From: JAJRTA01 sp965603125
GTDB taxonomy: Bacteria; Zixibacteria; MSB-5A5; GN15; FEB-12
Direction of reading: 5' to 3'
Assembly (NCBI GenBank): GCA_965603125.1
Contig: CBFDBU010000006.1
Span: 1-64,000 of the forward strand
DNA length: 64,000 nucleotides
Notes under the pieces: model-generated
The model's database searches: none
Told to the model about the DNA's origin: nothing
What the model saw: the letters and a program-made list of their open reading frames with translations, nothing else
Position numbers and translations under genes: made by a program
Shown: piece by piece, positions 47,667 through 58,912 of the stretch
How the letters are laid out: each line of letters begins with the position of its first letter
Position numbering within the stretch: position 1 is the stretch's first letter

Positions 47667-48698
47667 TCAGAGACCCAACTGTTTCTTAAAGGCGGCCTTA
47701 CTGGAATCATCGTGAATTGCAATCTTCACAGTCAGTGCCTCCGAAGAAGCAATTACGGACTCAATGCTCATGATGTCCGGTGTCCTTGGCCGTAGGTTCA
47801 CTCGAGCCAATCGACAGAAATCCTCTTCCGTCTTCCTTTTGCCCTTCACGCGATTCCTTGCAAGCCACATTATGTCAAGGTGCTCTAATCCAGTCTTGTG
47901 CTGAGCGGACGACACCATTTCCAGTATAACGTGCTTGCAACTATCGGATTTATCAACCTCGAATTCTATCAACGCAATAGCAGCCAGCTTTCTTGAATAA
48001 TTCACCCCCAGGCTGCCTCCGTACAGGGCCCAATACTGGAATCCTTCCGGCCACCCATACATGGTTACTTCCACGTATCCATCTCTTTTCGCCATGAGAG
48101 TAATCAGCTCGTGAAGTTCTGGATTGGGCGGTTTCGTTACAGGGAGTAGCTCCCTTTCGGCTTTTGTCTTACGTGATGGTTTCTTGGTATCTGGAGAAGA
48201 GGGTTTGCCTGTGGACTCTGATCTCAGTGCAATCTTTACTGGAGAATGGAAAACACCGTCAGAGCTTTCCATAGTGAGGAGATATGTCTTGATCTTCTCA
48301 ATTGCTTCGCTGGATTCCCCCACCAACTCCTTGGAGTAGAACACCGTGCGCATATCCTTCAGGTCGAATGGCAGTTTCTGGTTCTTTTTGCACAAGAGGA
48401 TCGTTTTGCCATCAACACTGTCCCTTATGCCAAGCTCATAGAAAACGTTTTCGTTGCGATCGGACAGATCGGCGATCACATACTTGGATCTCACCGTATA
48501 GTTTATTACATCATCCATGACGCTACCCGGCGAATAAATTTCATCAGCTCGAATACAGACTAACCTCAAGTCAGCTTCCTTTACAGCTTTTTTGATGATA
48601 TTATCATAGGTGTCATCGTTCTGCTCGCGTTCCTTTGTGCCCTCTTCACCAAAGGGCATGATCACAAATACTGTCTTCTCAAAATCAGGGTCTGCCAT
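47667..48698 (-). CDS. Nucleotide-sensor/TIR-like N-terminal domain protein
   Basis: This is a 343-residue protein. The N-terminal domain (about residues 8-145) has the pattern VFVIMPFGEEG, CIRADEIYSPGSVMDDVINY, YVIADLSDRNENVFYELGIR and KTILLCKKN. This is the pattern of nucleotide-deoxyribosyltransferase/TIR-like proteins found in bacterial defence and nucleotide-signal systems. The C-terminal half (about 190-343) has no recognised family. The gene looks AT-richer than its neighbours, and its start lies about ten bases from a miniature repeat element inserted in an otherwise metabolic cluster. It may be a transferred sensor or effector gene. The reaction is not known. Confidence 0.75.
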   Translation of the reverse strand: MADPDFEKTVFVIMPFGEEGTKEREQNDDTYDNIIKKAVKEADLRLVCIRADEIYSPGSVMDDVINYTVRSKYVIADLSDRNENVFYELGIRDSVDGKTILLCKKNQKLPFDLKDMRTVFYSKELVGESSEAIEKIKTYLLTMESSDGVFHSPVKIALRSESTGKPSSPDTKKPSRKTKAERELLPVTKPPNPELHELITLMAKRDGYVEVTMYGWPEGFQYWALYGGSLGVNYSRKLAAIALIEFEVDKSDSCKHVILEMVSSAQHKTGLEHLDIMWLARNRVKGKRKTEEDFCRLARVNLRPRTPDIMSIESVIASSEALTVKIAIHDDSSKAAFKKQLGL

Positions 48699-48708
48699 AA
48701 CTACTCTT

Positions 48709-49040
48709 CAGCAGTCTGTTGAAACAGAGTTTTGTGATACTCAAAAGCCCCCGGATTCGTCATGCCCGCGAAAGGGACTGTTGAAAAACGTACTCCAAGC
48801 GGTGGCGTCGGGTGTCTCTGCCCGACGCCTCTATGGATTCGTGCTACTGCCGGGCAGAGACGCCCGGCAGCACAAGTATCAATGCTTCGGTGGCCGGCTG
48901 CTGTGACTTTTTCAACAGGCCCGAAAGCGGGCATCCAGGAGGCCGTTGATACCAGTGGATTCCCGCTTCCGCGGGAATGACACATATTGCCAAACAGCGG
49001 CAATATCGCATTCGGTTCCGAGTTTTTCAACAGCCTGTTA
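48709..49040. mobile_element. MITE-like composite repeat, copy 1
   Basis: A non-coding stretch lies between the sensor gene and the second mutase. Its core (48778-48918, 141 bases) has perfect 11-base terminal inverted repeats CTGTTGAAAAA / TTTTTCAACAG. Outside this are second, imperfect inverted ends (CAGTCTGTTGAAACA at 48712 and TTTTTCAACAGCCTG near 49025) and a GTGGATTCCCGC..GCGGGAATGAC hairpin at 48955-48981. Inside are further palindromes. The same unit occurs inverted at 63655-63966. Non-autonomous mobile element is the most likely reading; no transposase is encoded. Confidence 0.75.
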
Positions 49041-49044
49041 GTCC

Positions 49045-50742
<1,698 letters not shown>

Positions 50743-50911
50743 AGTTTAATACTCCACCTTAGAGTAACTTTAAAGATATGCAAACGGGTCTTCAAACGCA
50801 AGCCGCCGCCTTCATTTTTGTCGTCCGGTTCATGCGATTAACCTTCTGACCGGCAAAAGGTTATTTGTCCTGTGTGGTGGGGTTGTTCGTTTGCGGTCAT
50901 CGACATTTTCA

Positions 50912-50939
50912 TTGACTTGACCGCCTGCCGATGTTAAAT
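50912..50939 (+). promoter_or_regulatory. Possible sigma-70 promoter of the glycosyltransferase/epimerase pair
   Basis: TTGACT, a 16-base spacer and TTAAAT lie about 50-80 bases before the glycosyltransferase gene. It is a weak call. Confidence 0.3.
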
Positions 50940-50991
50940 AGATCGGTACGCGCGTGCCGTCTGTGTCGGCGAGCGCAACCGCTGAAGCGGA

Positions 50992-51756
50992 GTGAGACTT
51001 GCGGCAGGCAACCCGAAGAGACCAGGCCAATTGAGTAACCGCCCCAAGATCGTCTGCATCCTCCCGGCCTATAACGAGGAAGGCAAGATCGGTCGCGTGG
51101 TCGAAAAGGTCGCCGCTACCGGCCAGGCGGATCAGATAGTCGTCGTCGATGATTGCTCATCGGACAACACGGCACAGGAGGCGACTGCCGCCGGGGCGCA
51201 TGTGATTCGGCACGACGTCAACAAGGGAGTTGGGGCGGGTATTCGCAGCGGCTTGCATTTCGGAAGAGAGAACCAGTTTGATATCGCGGTAATTATGTCC
51301 GGTGACGATCAACACGAACCGAAGGAACTACCCCAGGTGCTTGCGCCGCTTCTGGCGGGTGAGTCCCACTTCGTGCAGGGGTCGCGCCGTATGCCCGGCG
51401 GCAGGAGTGTCAACGGTCCGCTTTTCCGCGAGATTACCACCAGGCTGTATTCGGCCGCCTTCACGATTCTTACCGGCCGTCGGATCACCGACGGTACCAA
51501 CGGCTTCAGAGCCTTTTACCTGTCGATTCTGGACGATGAGAGCATTAACCTGGACCAGGCCTGGCTCGAAACCTACGAGCTTGAGCCGTACCTGCTTTAC
51601 AGGGCGGTACGCTCACCGGGAGTGAAGGTCGTCGAAAGGCCGATAACAGTGTATTACCGGGGCGAGACCCACCAGTACTCAAAAATGAAGCCGTTCCGGG
51701 ACTGGTGGCGACTGGTGCGACCGTTGCTTTTCCTCAAACTGAGACTGCGGAGATAG
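50992..51756 (+). CDS. GT2-family glycosyltransferase
   Basis: This is a 254-residue (or slightly shorter) GT-A-fold glycosyltransferase of the dolichol-phosphate-sugar synthase type. It has ILPAYNEEGKIGRVV, IVVVDDCSSDNTAQEA and VIMSGDDQHEP (the metal-binding acidic motif). A later region, TDGTNGFRAFY, is also typical. It moves a sugar from a nucleotide donor to a lipid phosphate or glycan. The start is a GTG at 50992; a TTG at 51031 would remove 13 residues of weak character. The next gene begins four bases after its stop. Confidence 0.88.
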   Translation: MRLAAGNPKRPGQLSNRPKIVCILPAYNEEGKIGRVVEKVAATGQADQIVVVDDCSSDNTAQEATAAGAHVIRHDVNKGVGAGIRSGLHFGRENQFDIAVIMSGDDQHEPKELPQVLAPLLAGESHFVQGSRRMPGGRSVNGPLFREITTRLYSAAFTILTGRRITDGTNGFRAFYLSILDDESINLDQAWLETYELEPYLLYRAVRSPGVKVVERPITVYYRGETHQYSKMKPFRDWWRLVRPLLFLKLRLRR

Positions 51757-51760
51757 AAGA

Positions 51761-52714
51761 ATGACTGATCTGGACTTTGGCGGCAAGAAGGTGCTGGTGA
51801 CCGGCGGGGCCGGCTTTGTCGGCTCCAACCTGACCGAGAGAGCCGCCCGTTGCGGGGCACGGGTAACTGTGCTGGACGACCTGTTCACCGGCAGCCTTGA
51901 GAATATCGATCCCGGCGTTGATTATGATTTCGTCGAGGGTTCCGTTACAGATGAAAAACTTGTTTCCAAGCTGGTCAAAGAAGCCGACTACGTGGCCCAC
52001 CTTGCCGCCAGGAACATAATAGTCTCCACCAGGAACCCGCGCAGCGACTACGAGGTCAACATCGGCGGCACTCTGAATGTCCTTATGGCTGCGCGCGAGC
52101 ACGGGATTGGACAGATCGTTTACACGTCTTCCGCCTCTATTTACGGCAACCCCCGGGTCATACCCATCCTGGAGGACGAACGCCCACACACTTTCTCACC
52201 CTACTCGGTGTCCAAGCTTGCCGGTGAGAATTACTGCCACGCCTTCTACGAGACCTATGGTGTTCCCGTGACCTCGGTGCGCTATTCCAACGTGTACGGT
52301 CCCAAGCAGGACCCCGGGAACCCGTACTGCGGGGTTATCGCCAAGTTCATCGAGGCCATCGACGCCGGTCTTGCGCCCCAGGTGCATGGTGACGGCCGGC
52401 AGACGCGCGATTTCACTTTCGTCGACGATGCTATCGACGCCACCTTGGTGGCGCTGCTGTCACCCAAGGCGGAAGGTATGGTTTTCAACATCGGCACCGG
52501 CATTGAGACCGCGATTATAGAGTTGGTCACGATCCTGACCCGACTGCTGGGCAAGAAAGTGGCCCCCGAACATATTGACCGCCGCGACATCGACAATATC
52601 AGGCGGCGGGTGCTCAATATCGAACTGCTACGCACCCGCCTTCGCTGGCAGCCCCAGATCGGTCTTGAAGAGGGTCTGAAACGCACCGTCCAGTGGCATC
52701 TCGGCCAGAAGTAG
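51761..52714 (+). CDS. NAD-dependent sugar epimerase/dehydratase (SDR family)
   Basis: This is a 317-residue extended short-chain dehydrogenase. The NAD site is VLVTGGAGFVGSNL near residue 12, and the catalytic pair is in SPYSVSKLAGENY (Tyr and Lys). It also has VYGPKQDPGNPYCG and GDGRQTRDFTFVDD, typical of UDP-glucose 4-epimerase-like enzymes. The exact nucleotide-sugar substrate is unknown. It is closely linked to the GT2 gene and may supply its sugar donor. Confidence 0.92.
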   Translation: MTDLDFGGKKVLVTGGAGFVGSNLTERAARCGARVTVLDDLFTGSLENIDPGVDYDFVEGSVTDEKLVSKLVKEADYVAHLAARNIIVSTRNPRSDYEVNIGGTLNVLMAAREHGIGQIVYTSSASIYGNPRVIPILEDERPHTFSPYSVSKLAGENYCHAFYETYGVPVTSVRYSNVYGPKQDPGNPYCGVIAKFIEAIDAGLAPQVHGDGRQTRDFTFVDDAIDATLVALLSPKAEGMVFNIGTGIETAIIELVTILTRLLGKKVAPEHIDRRDIDNIRRRVLNIELLRTRLRWQPQIGLEEGLKRTVQWHLGQK

Positions 52715-52732
52715 TGATTCCTTTCAGTGCGA

Positions 52733-54088
52733 TCACCGGCTGTTCTTGCGCGCCAGGGCGCGTAAACGAGCCGGAAGATCGAGCTTTCTGTTGAGGAGCG
52801 TGATCAATCTGCAAGAGTGGGATGCCAGTCGATAGAGCGCATAGGAAACGAGAATGGCCCAGGCCATTGTAGCCGGGTAGTGGAGTCTCGATCCCTGCCA
52901 GAAGCTGAACCCGGTAATAAGAGTGAAATAGCAGAAAGTGAGGCCCAGGAGTATCCAGGCCAGGTGCTGCCTGTTGACGACGAGGAACACGAGACCCAGG
53001 AGAGAGGTGTAGAAAAGCAGGTGGGCAAACCATTTCCCGTGAATGGCGTTGAGTTGATCCCACTGGGGCCAGAACTCCGGCGTTTGTGAGCGCACGATGT
53101 AGTTGCCGGTCAGGATGTTCCCTTTGACGGAGGAAAGAAAAGCATCCAGGAACCAGTCGGGATGAGACGTGATCGTCTGCCACAGATGATCTCGCGCTCG
53201 GTAGTACCCTTCGGCCATTGTCGGATCGTGGTCGGAAAAGTACTCCCTGTCTTCCTGTACCCAGCGTTCACGTATGTCATGGATATCAGCGTCCTCGGTG
53301 TGATTGGCCACAGCTAACGCCGCACAGTAGACTCGCGCCGCACTAACGCTGTTACCGCCAAAGACAAAGACATCGTGTGCCAAGTAGTTCCGCGATGACC
53401 AGGCCAGCACCATGATCAGCATGACACCACCGGTCACACAGGCTTTCCTGACCACCGCCAGCCGCGACGGGAACCTCTCCGGGACGGGAACAATCAGCCC
53501 CACGAGCGCAAAAGCGAGCCACCAGAACTGACCAGTCCCGCGAACCAGCGTCGCAAGCCCGGCCATAGTTCCGGCCGCGACGAACCAACTCGTCTTCCCG
53601 GTTCTGAATCCCAGCACGAAGCAGATCAGGGCCGCGGCATGAATAGTAAAGAATGGTTGGTCTGACAGTACCATGCAGCTCAGTGAGATCGACGTTGTGG
53701 ACAGGGCGACAAAGATGCCGGCAATGAGAGCGACGGTTCGGGAACGTATCAGGCAGTATGCGAGCAGGTAGACAAGAATAGGCCCCAGGCTGCCCATGAA
53801 TACACTGAAAACGAGGGCAGGAAGCGGGTCGGGGCCGAAGAGCCATTCAAAGGTCGCCAGGATCAGGCCATAGCCGGGTCCCACCTGAAAGATTGTCTGT
53901 TCGCCGGCAACGCCGCCCGACAGGAAGTACTCAGCGACTAATCGGTAGGCACCGGTGTCGGGGGCAAGAGTGGAGAGCCTCTGAAGGCCTATCTGCGAGA
54001 GCGACACGAGCAGGTGTCCCACTCGCAGTGCCAGGGCGAACAACCACAGGGAAACGATCTGATAGACGATGACTTTCCGGTCGGTCAC
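52733..54088 (-). CDS. GT39-like membrane glycosyltransferase
   Basis: This 451-residue membrane protein has about ten hydrophobic helices. The periplasmic first loop holds the family's acidic pair region (LAPDTGAYRLVAEYF), and a long extracytoplasmic stretch sits in the middle. This is the layout of PMT/ArnT-type (GT39/GT83) enzymes that use polyprenyl-phosphate sugars as donors. The GT2 next door makes such donors, so the two may work together. It is convergent with the epimerase gene. Confidence 0.82.
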   Translation of the reverse strand: MTDRKVIVYQIVSLWLFALALRVGHLLVSLSQIGLQRLSTLAPDTGAYRLVAEYFLSGGVAGEQTIFQVGPGYGLILATFEWLFGPDPLPALVFSVFMGSLGPILVYLLAYCLIRSRTVALIAGIFVALSTTSISLSCMVLSDQPFFTIHAAALICFVLGFRTGKTSWFVAAGTMAGLATLVRGTGQFWWLAFALVGLIVPVPERFPSRLAVVRKACVTGGVMLIMVLAWSSRNYLAHDVFVFGGNSVSAARVYCAALAVANHTEDADIHDIRERWVQEDREYFSDHDPTMAEGYYRARDHLWQTITSHPDWFLDAFLSSVKGNILTGNYIVRSQTPEFWPQWDQLNAIHGKWFAHLLFYTSLLGLVFLVVNRQHLAWILLGLTFCYFTLITGFSFWQGSRLHYPATMAWAILVSYALYRLASHSCRLITLLNRKLDLPARLRALARKNSR

Positions 54089-54293
54089 ACTTCAATGTGC
54101 CAAGAAACCACCCTTCGGACAACCCGTTTTTACAGCTTATGCAGGCTTGGTCTCCCGAACCTAAGAGTGGCGGATGCGGAGCAAATTGTGCAACCGCGAA
54201 CACCGGACGGCACGCCGATGACTTAAGTTACCTCACGTCCCCTGGAAATGACCCGCCGAGAGTAAACCCTGTGGCCAGTGACGAGTAGGCATC

Positions 54294-55238
54294 CTAACAT
54301 CGAGAAAACTTCTCGAAAAGCCGGTCACTGATTGTGAAAGGATCGGTTTTGTGCTGATGGATATCGTCGACCACTTTCTCGAAAACGAACTCGTCCCCCA
54401 GGCTGTCGAGGAACTCCTTTTGAAAGCGGTTCTTGAGGATGTTCAGGATCTTTTTCCTGATCTGACCGCGGCGATGGCGGTCGAAACGCCCGCTGCGTCC
54501 GGCGGACTCGACGTGTTCCACTATCGCAGTGTAGAGAAGATCGACGTTCCTGCCGTTTACAGCTTCCGTCGGGATGACCGCCACCTTCCCGCCATCGTCC
54601 GCCTGTTTCCGCAACTTGATAGTATGCTGGAGGTCGATGACCATCGTCTCGGCGCCGGGTCGGTCAGCCTTGTTGACGACCATGATATCGGCGATCTCCA
54701 TCAGCCCGGCCTTCATGGTCTGAACGGCGTCTCCGGATTCCGGAACGATGACCACGACGACCGAATCGCAGGCGTCGACAACATCCAGTTCCACCTGTCC
54801 CACGCCGACCGTCTCGATGAGGACAATGTCGAAGCCAAAGGCGTCCAGCACGACGGCGACGTTATCGGTGGCTGCGGACAACCCGCCGGTGGCGCCGCGG
54901 GTGGCCATGGAGCGGAAATAGACGCTGCCGCCGCCGGGGAACTCGTTCATGCGAACGCGATCACCCAGAAGGGCTCCCCCGGTATAGGGCGAGCTGGGAT
55001 CGACGGCGACAATGCCGACTTTCCTGCCTTCGTCGAGGAATCGGCGGGTCAGCCTATTGACCAAGGTGGACTTGCCCGCTCCTGGCGGTCCGGTAATGCC
55101 AAGCTTTACGGCATGGCCTGATTTCAGATAGAGCCGGCTCAGCAGTTCCCGGTAACCCTCGTCCCTGTTTTCGACCAGTGATATCACACGAGAGAGGGCA
55201 CGAATATCGCCCCCCGAGAAGCGGTCCAGAAGCGCCAC
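54294..55238 (-). CDS. meaB: MeaB/ArgK-type GTPase, acyl-CoA mutase chaperone
   Basis: This 314-residue G3E GTPase has the P-loop GPPGAGKSTLVN (about residue 52), VGIVAVDPSSPYTGGALLGD, VLIETVGVGQVELDV and the guanine motif NKADRP. Proteins of this family load and protect the B12 cofactor of methylmalonyl-CoA and related mutases. It lies 3.5 kb from the isobutyryl-type mutase, within the same strand context. It is preceded by recJ with only three bases between, so they are co-transcribed. Confidence 0.95.
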   Translation of the reverse strand: MALLDRFSGGDIRALSRVISLVENRDEGYRELLSRLYLKSGHAVKLGITGPPGAGKSTLVNRLTRRFLDEGRKVGIVAVDPSSPYTGGALLGDRVRMNEFPGGGSVYFRSMATRGATGGLSAATDNVAVVLDAFGFDIVLIETVGVGQVELDVVDACDSVVVVIVPESGDAVQTMKAGLMEIADIMVVNKADRPGAETMVIDLQHTIKLRKQADDGGKVAVIPTEAVNGRNVDLLYTAIVEHVESAGRSGRFDRHRRGQIRKKILNILKNRFQKEFLDSLGDEFVFEKVVDDIHQHKTDPFTISDRLFEKFSRC

Positions 55239-55241
55239 GGT

Positions 55242-56990
55242 CTATTGATACCCGGTTGAGAGGTTGCCGGCTGTCAGTTTGATATCTTTGAGGCGTATCT
55301 GTTTGCGGGTGACGTCGTTCCACGTGTTGTACTCAACGACGTAAGCCAGATCGACCAGGCAACCTCTGGCGGAGATGGCGCCGGCCATCTTTCCGAAGCC
55401 AAAGCCGATAACATCAAAGGTGGCGTCGCCCTTGCGCACCCGCATCTTCAGATGATTGCTGCCCACCCGGTATGGCTGGCCAACCACCTCGCAATTGCGT
55501 GTCAGGAACACCGGGCGCATGTTCTGAGGTCCGAAGGGGGAGAAGGAGTCGATTATCTGCATCAGTTCGTCGTCGATCTCACTCAGTTCGATCTCGATGT
55601 CGATGTGGAGCTTGGGAGTGATGTCCTCCTGCGTCAGGATGCGGCCGGAGACCTCCTTGAATCTATCCCGGAAGGCAGCGATGTTTTCTGCTTTGATTGA
55701 CAATCCGGCGGCGTATTTGTGGCCGCCGTACTTGAGCAGCAGATCTTCGCACTCCTTGAGAGCCTCACAGAGGTGAAAGCCCGGAATGGACCTGGCCGAT
55801 CCCTTTCCTTCACCGCTGATGACGGAAATCATAATCGTCGGCAGGTGGTATCTCTCCACCAGGCGGCTGGCCACAATCCCGATCACACCCTGGTGCCAGT
55901 CTTCGCCGGATAGAACGATGGCCCGGTCCTTCTCGAGATCAACGGACTCTTCGATCTGCCTGAGGGCGTTGTTAAGGGTGGTCTCGTCGATTTCCTTGCG
56001 GCGCTTGTTCTCCCTGTCCAGCTTGCGTGCGATTTCAGCCGCTGCCGCTTCGTCGCGAGTGGACAGCAGTCGAATGGCCCCACCGGCATCGCCTAAGCGG
56101 CCCAGTGCGTTGATGCGCGGAGCAAGGATAAAGACTACCTGGCCGGTGCTGATATCCTTGCCCATCAGCCCGGCGACAAAGGCCAGGGATTTCAAGCCCG
56201 GTTTCGTAGTGCGGGCGATCTGCTTGATACCGAACTTGGTGAGCACCCGGTTCTCGCCCACCAGGGGCACGATGTCAGCGGCCGTCCCCAGGGCCACTAG
56301 GTCGAGATGCTCTTCCAGCTCACGTTCGTCTTGGTTCAGGGAACGGTACAACGCCTGAGCGAACTTGAAGGCCACCCCGACACCAGCAAGCTCGTCGTGG
56401 TAGTCACCGCCTTCCAACTTGGGATTGATGATGGCGTAGGCACGCGGCACCGCCTGGTCGGCCTCGTGGTGATCGGTAATGATAACATCGATTCCCTGTG
56501 AGGCGGCATACTCCACTTCTTCGACAGCGGTGATGCCGGTATCGACAGTGATAATCAGCGAGGCGCCCTTCGCTTTGGCTTCGTCAATACCGTTCCTGGA
56601 GAGGCCGTATCCTTCCACGAGTCGATTGGGCAGGTAGAAATCGACTTGGGCGCCGAGCTTGTTGAGCACCATGAATAGAAGCGAAGTGGCGGTGATGCCG
56701 TCAACATCATAGTCGCCGTAGATGATGATTTTTTCGTTGTCGCAGAAGGCGCGCGTCACCCGCTCGATGCCCTTGTCCATGCCGCTCATAAGGAAGGGGT
56801 CCTTCAGGTCGGAGATTTTGGGATCGAGAAAATGCCTGATCTCCTCGGGGGTGTCCAGGTGGCGGTTGGCGAATACTCTTATGATATTAGCGGGCAGTTC
56901 GGTTTTTTCGGCCAGGTCGGCGACAAAGGCCGGATCGGGGGACGGCGCCACTACCCACTTAAGGGGTGTTACCCAATGAGTGTAGCTCAT
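55242..56990 (-). CDS. recJ: Single-stranded-DNA-specific exonuclease RecJ
   Basis: This is a 582-residue DHH-family exonuclease that degrades single-stranded DNA 5' to 3' in recombination and repair. Conserved parts are YGDYDVDGITATSLLF, IITVDTGITAVEEVEYA, ITDHHEAD and the C-terminal DHHA1 region with YGGHKYAAGLSIK. The start was set at the ATG at 56990, preceded by GGAGACTCTC; an open stretch of 25 residues upstream overlaps the 3' end of the RNase P RNA and is rejected. Length is normal for RecJ. Confidence 0.96.
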   Translation of the reverse strand: MSYTHWVTPLKWVVAPSPDPAFVADLAEKTELPANIIRVFANRHLDTPEEIRHFLDPKISDLKDPFLMSGMDKGIERVTRAFCDNEKIIIYGDYDVDGITATSLLFMVLNKLGAQVDFYLPNRLVEGYGLSRNGIDEAKAKGASLIITVDTGITAVEEVEYAASQGIDVIITDHHEADQAVPRAYAIINPKLEGGDYHDELAGVGVAFKFAQALYRSLNQDERELEEHLDLVALGTAADIVPLVGENRVLTKFGIKQIARTTKPGLKSLAFVAGLMGKDISTGQVVFILAPRINALGRLGDAGGAIRLLSTRDEAAAAEIARKLDRENKRRKEIDETTLNNALRQIEESVDLEKDRAIVLSGEDWHQGVIGIVASRLVERYHLPTIMISVISGEGKGSARSIPGFHLCEALKECEDLLLKYGGHKYAAGLSIKAENIAAFRDRFKEVSGRILTQEDITPKLHIDIEIELSEIDDELMQIIDSFSPFGPQNMRPVFLTRNCEVVGQPYRVGSNHLKMRVRKGDATFDVIGFGFGKMAGAISARGCLVDLAYVVEYNTWNDVTRKQIRLKDIKLTAGNLSTGYQ

Positions 56991-57017
56991 GAGAGTCTCC
57001 ATTTTCATGGAGGCCTG

Positions 57018-57384
57018 GAGAGCAGGAGATAAGCCGAGTTCTGTAAGTCCCCTTAAGGAACTCAACAGCCATTTATCTTGGTGAGCCGGTTACCCGGCCA
57101 CTCCGTGCGGCCCACCCGGGAATGGTAGCGGGGCGAATCAACCCCTCTTCCTCTATTTGGCCTTGCTCCAGGCGGGGTTTGCCCGCTACCGGCATTACTG
57201 TCGGTGGCCGTGGTCTCTTACACCACGATTTCACCCTTACCCGCCAATGGCGGGCGGTATGGTTTCTGCGGCACTTTCCGTCGGATCACTCCGCCCCGGT
57301 GTTACCGGGCGCCTTGATTCTCCGGAGCTCGGACTTTCCTCACTTCAAATTGAAATCTGGAGCGCGACTGTTTCTCCTACTCTC
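57018..57384 (-). ncRNA. rnpB: RNase P RNA (bacterial type A-like)
   Basis: This RNA is the catalytic part of RNase P, which trims the 5' ends of tRNA precursors. On the minus strand the conserved core GAGGAAAGTCCGAGCTC lies about 45 bases from the 5' end, and ACAGAACTCGGCTTATC lies near the 3' end. The ends pair as helix P1: GAGAGTAGGAGA (57384-57373) with TCTCCTGCTCTC (57029-57018). The exact ends are set from that pairing and may be off by a few bases. It lies between guaB and recJ on the same strand. Short frames across it are spurious. Confidence 0.93.
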
Positions 57385-57445
57385 GCAAGCCAACGATACT
57401 ATTATCAAACAAAACAAACTCTCCAGTTCCATGAAGTCGCCCGCT

Positions 57446-58912
57446 TCAGTACATGCGTCTATAGTTGGGCGCTTCCTTTGTTATGGGCACCGAGTGCGGG
57501 TGTGACTCCGTCATGCCGGCCGGTGTGATCCGCACCAGGGTAGCTCTCTCACTGAGTTGCCTGAGATCGGCCGCGCCGCAGATACCCATCCCGGCGCGAA
57601 GCCCGCCGACCAGTTGGAGCACAGATTCCTTGAGAGCTCCCTTGAAAGGAACCCGGCCCTCGATTCCCTCGGGCACCAGTTTGGAGGCTTCCTCCTCTTC
57701 CTCCTGGAAATATCGGTCTTTGCTGCCTTCTTTCATGGCGCCCAGCGACCCCATGCCCCGGTAGACCTTGTACGAGCGACCCTGATAGAGGACCGTCTCG
57801 CCGGGCGACTCCTCCACGCCGGCAAACAGGGAGCCAATCATGACCGCCTGAGCGCCGCAGGCCAGAGCCTTGGTGACATCCCCAGAGTACCTGATACCGC
57901 CGTCGGCCACAACCGGCGTTCCCGATTTCCGGGCCACCTCAACGGCATTCATGATGGCGGTAACCTGCGGGACGCCGGCTCCGGTCACGACCCTGGTCGT
58001 ACAGATGGAACCCGGCCCGATACCGACCTTTACGCAATCCGCCCCGGCGTCAATCAGAGACCTGGCGCCCTCGGCGGTAGCCACGTTGCCCGCCATGACC
58101 GGTGTGTTCGGATACCTCGTCTTGACGTATTGAACCGCCTTGAGAACACCCCGGCTGTGACCATGGGAACTGTCGATTGCCAGCATGTCGACATCGGCGT
58201 CCACCAGAGCCTGGACCCGCTCCTCCAGGTCGGCGGCCACGCCGATCGCCCCGGCCACGCGAAGCCGACCCTGGGGGTCTTTGCAGGCCAGCGGATACTG
58301 GATACGCTTGACGATGTCCTTCACCGTGATCATCCCCTTGAGCATCCGGTTCTCATCGACGATCAGCAGTTTCTCGATACGGTGCTCGTGCAGTATTTCG
58401 CGGGCCGTGTCCAGGTCCGTGCCTTCCTTGACCGTAATCAGATTCTCACGGGTCATCACTTCCTGGACCGGACGGCTCTCGTCGCGATGGAAACGCAGGT
58501 CACGGTTGGTCAGTATTCCCACCAGCCGGCCCTGTTCGGTGATGGGGATCCCGGAGATGGAAAACCGGCGCATGACCTCAAGGGCGTCGCCCACGGTCTT
58601 GTTCGCCGAAAGGGTAATGGGGTCGACGATCATGCCGGACTCGGATCTCTTGACCTTGTCGACCTCGCCGGCCTGAACCTCGGGTGGCATGTTCTTGTGT
58701 ACAACACCCATCCCCCCCTGGCGCGCCAGGGCGATGGCCAGTCGAGATTCGGTGACCGTATCCATGGCGGCGGAGAGCAGCGGGACGTTCAGATCGATTC
58801 CGGCCGTCACCGCGGTAGCCACGTTGACATCCCGTGGCAACACGGCCGAGTGAGCCGGCATCAGAAGGACGTCGTCAAACGTCAGGGCGGGGTGTTCAAG
58901 TATCCTTACCAT
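57446..58912 (-). CDS. guaB: Inosine-5'-monophosphate dehydrogenase
   Basis: This 488-residue enzyme oxidises IMP to XMP in guanine nucleotide synthesis. It has a TIM barrel interrupted by two CBS domains (about residues 95-205), and the catalytic Cys304 in GPGSICTTRVVTG. The flap RYFQEEEEEASKLVPEGIEG is also recognisable. Length matches bacterial GuaB (about 485-490). It is separated from the downstream rnpB by about 60 bases on the same strand. Confidence 0.97.
   Translation of the reverse strand: MVRILEHPALTFDDVLLMPAHSAVLPRDVNVATAVTAGIDLNVPLLSAAMDTVTESRLAIALARQGGMGVVHKNMPPEVQAGEVDKVKRSESGMIVDPITLSANKTVGDALEVMRRFSISGIPITEQGRLVGILTNRDLRFHRDESRPVQEVMTRENLITVKEGTDLDTAREILHEHRIEKLLIVDENRMLKGMITVKDIVKRIQYPLACKDPQGRLRVAGAIGVAADLEERVQALVDADVDMLAIDSSHGHSRGVLKAVQYVKTRYPNTPVMAGNVATAEGARSLIDAGADCVKVGIGPGSICTTRVVTGAGVPQVTAIMNAVEVARKSGTPVVADGGIRYSGDVTKALACGAQAVMIGSLFAGVEESPGETVLYQGRSYKVYRGMGSLGAMKEGSKDRYFQEEEEEASKLVPEGIEGRVPFKGALKESVLQLVGGLRAGMGICGAADLRQLSERATLVRITPAGMTESHPHSVPITKEAPNYRRMY

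Noticed and set aside
48610..48906. Plus-strand frame with similarity to a frame at 63496-63858
   Set aside because: The similarity comes from the two copies of the MITE-like element, not from a protein family.
56991..57065. Longer RecJ start (607 residues)
   Set aside because: The extension overlaps the 3' end of the RNase P RNA and lacks RecJ sequence; the ATG at 56990 has a GGAG at proper spacing.
57122..57528. Overlapping plus-strand frames of 120-127 residues
   Set aside because: They lie across the RNase P RNA gene, whose core GAGGAAAGTCC and end helix explain the conserved sequence.
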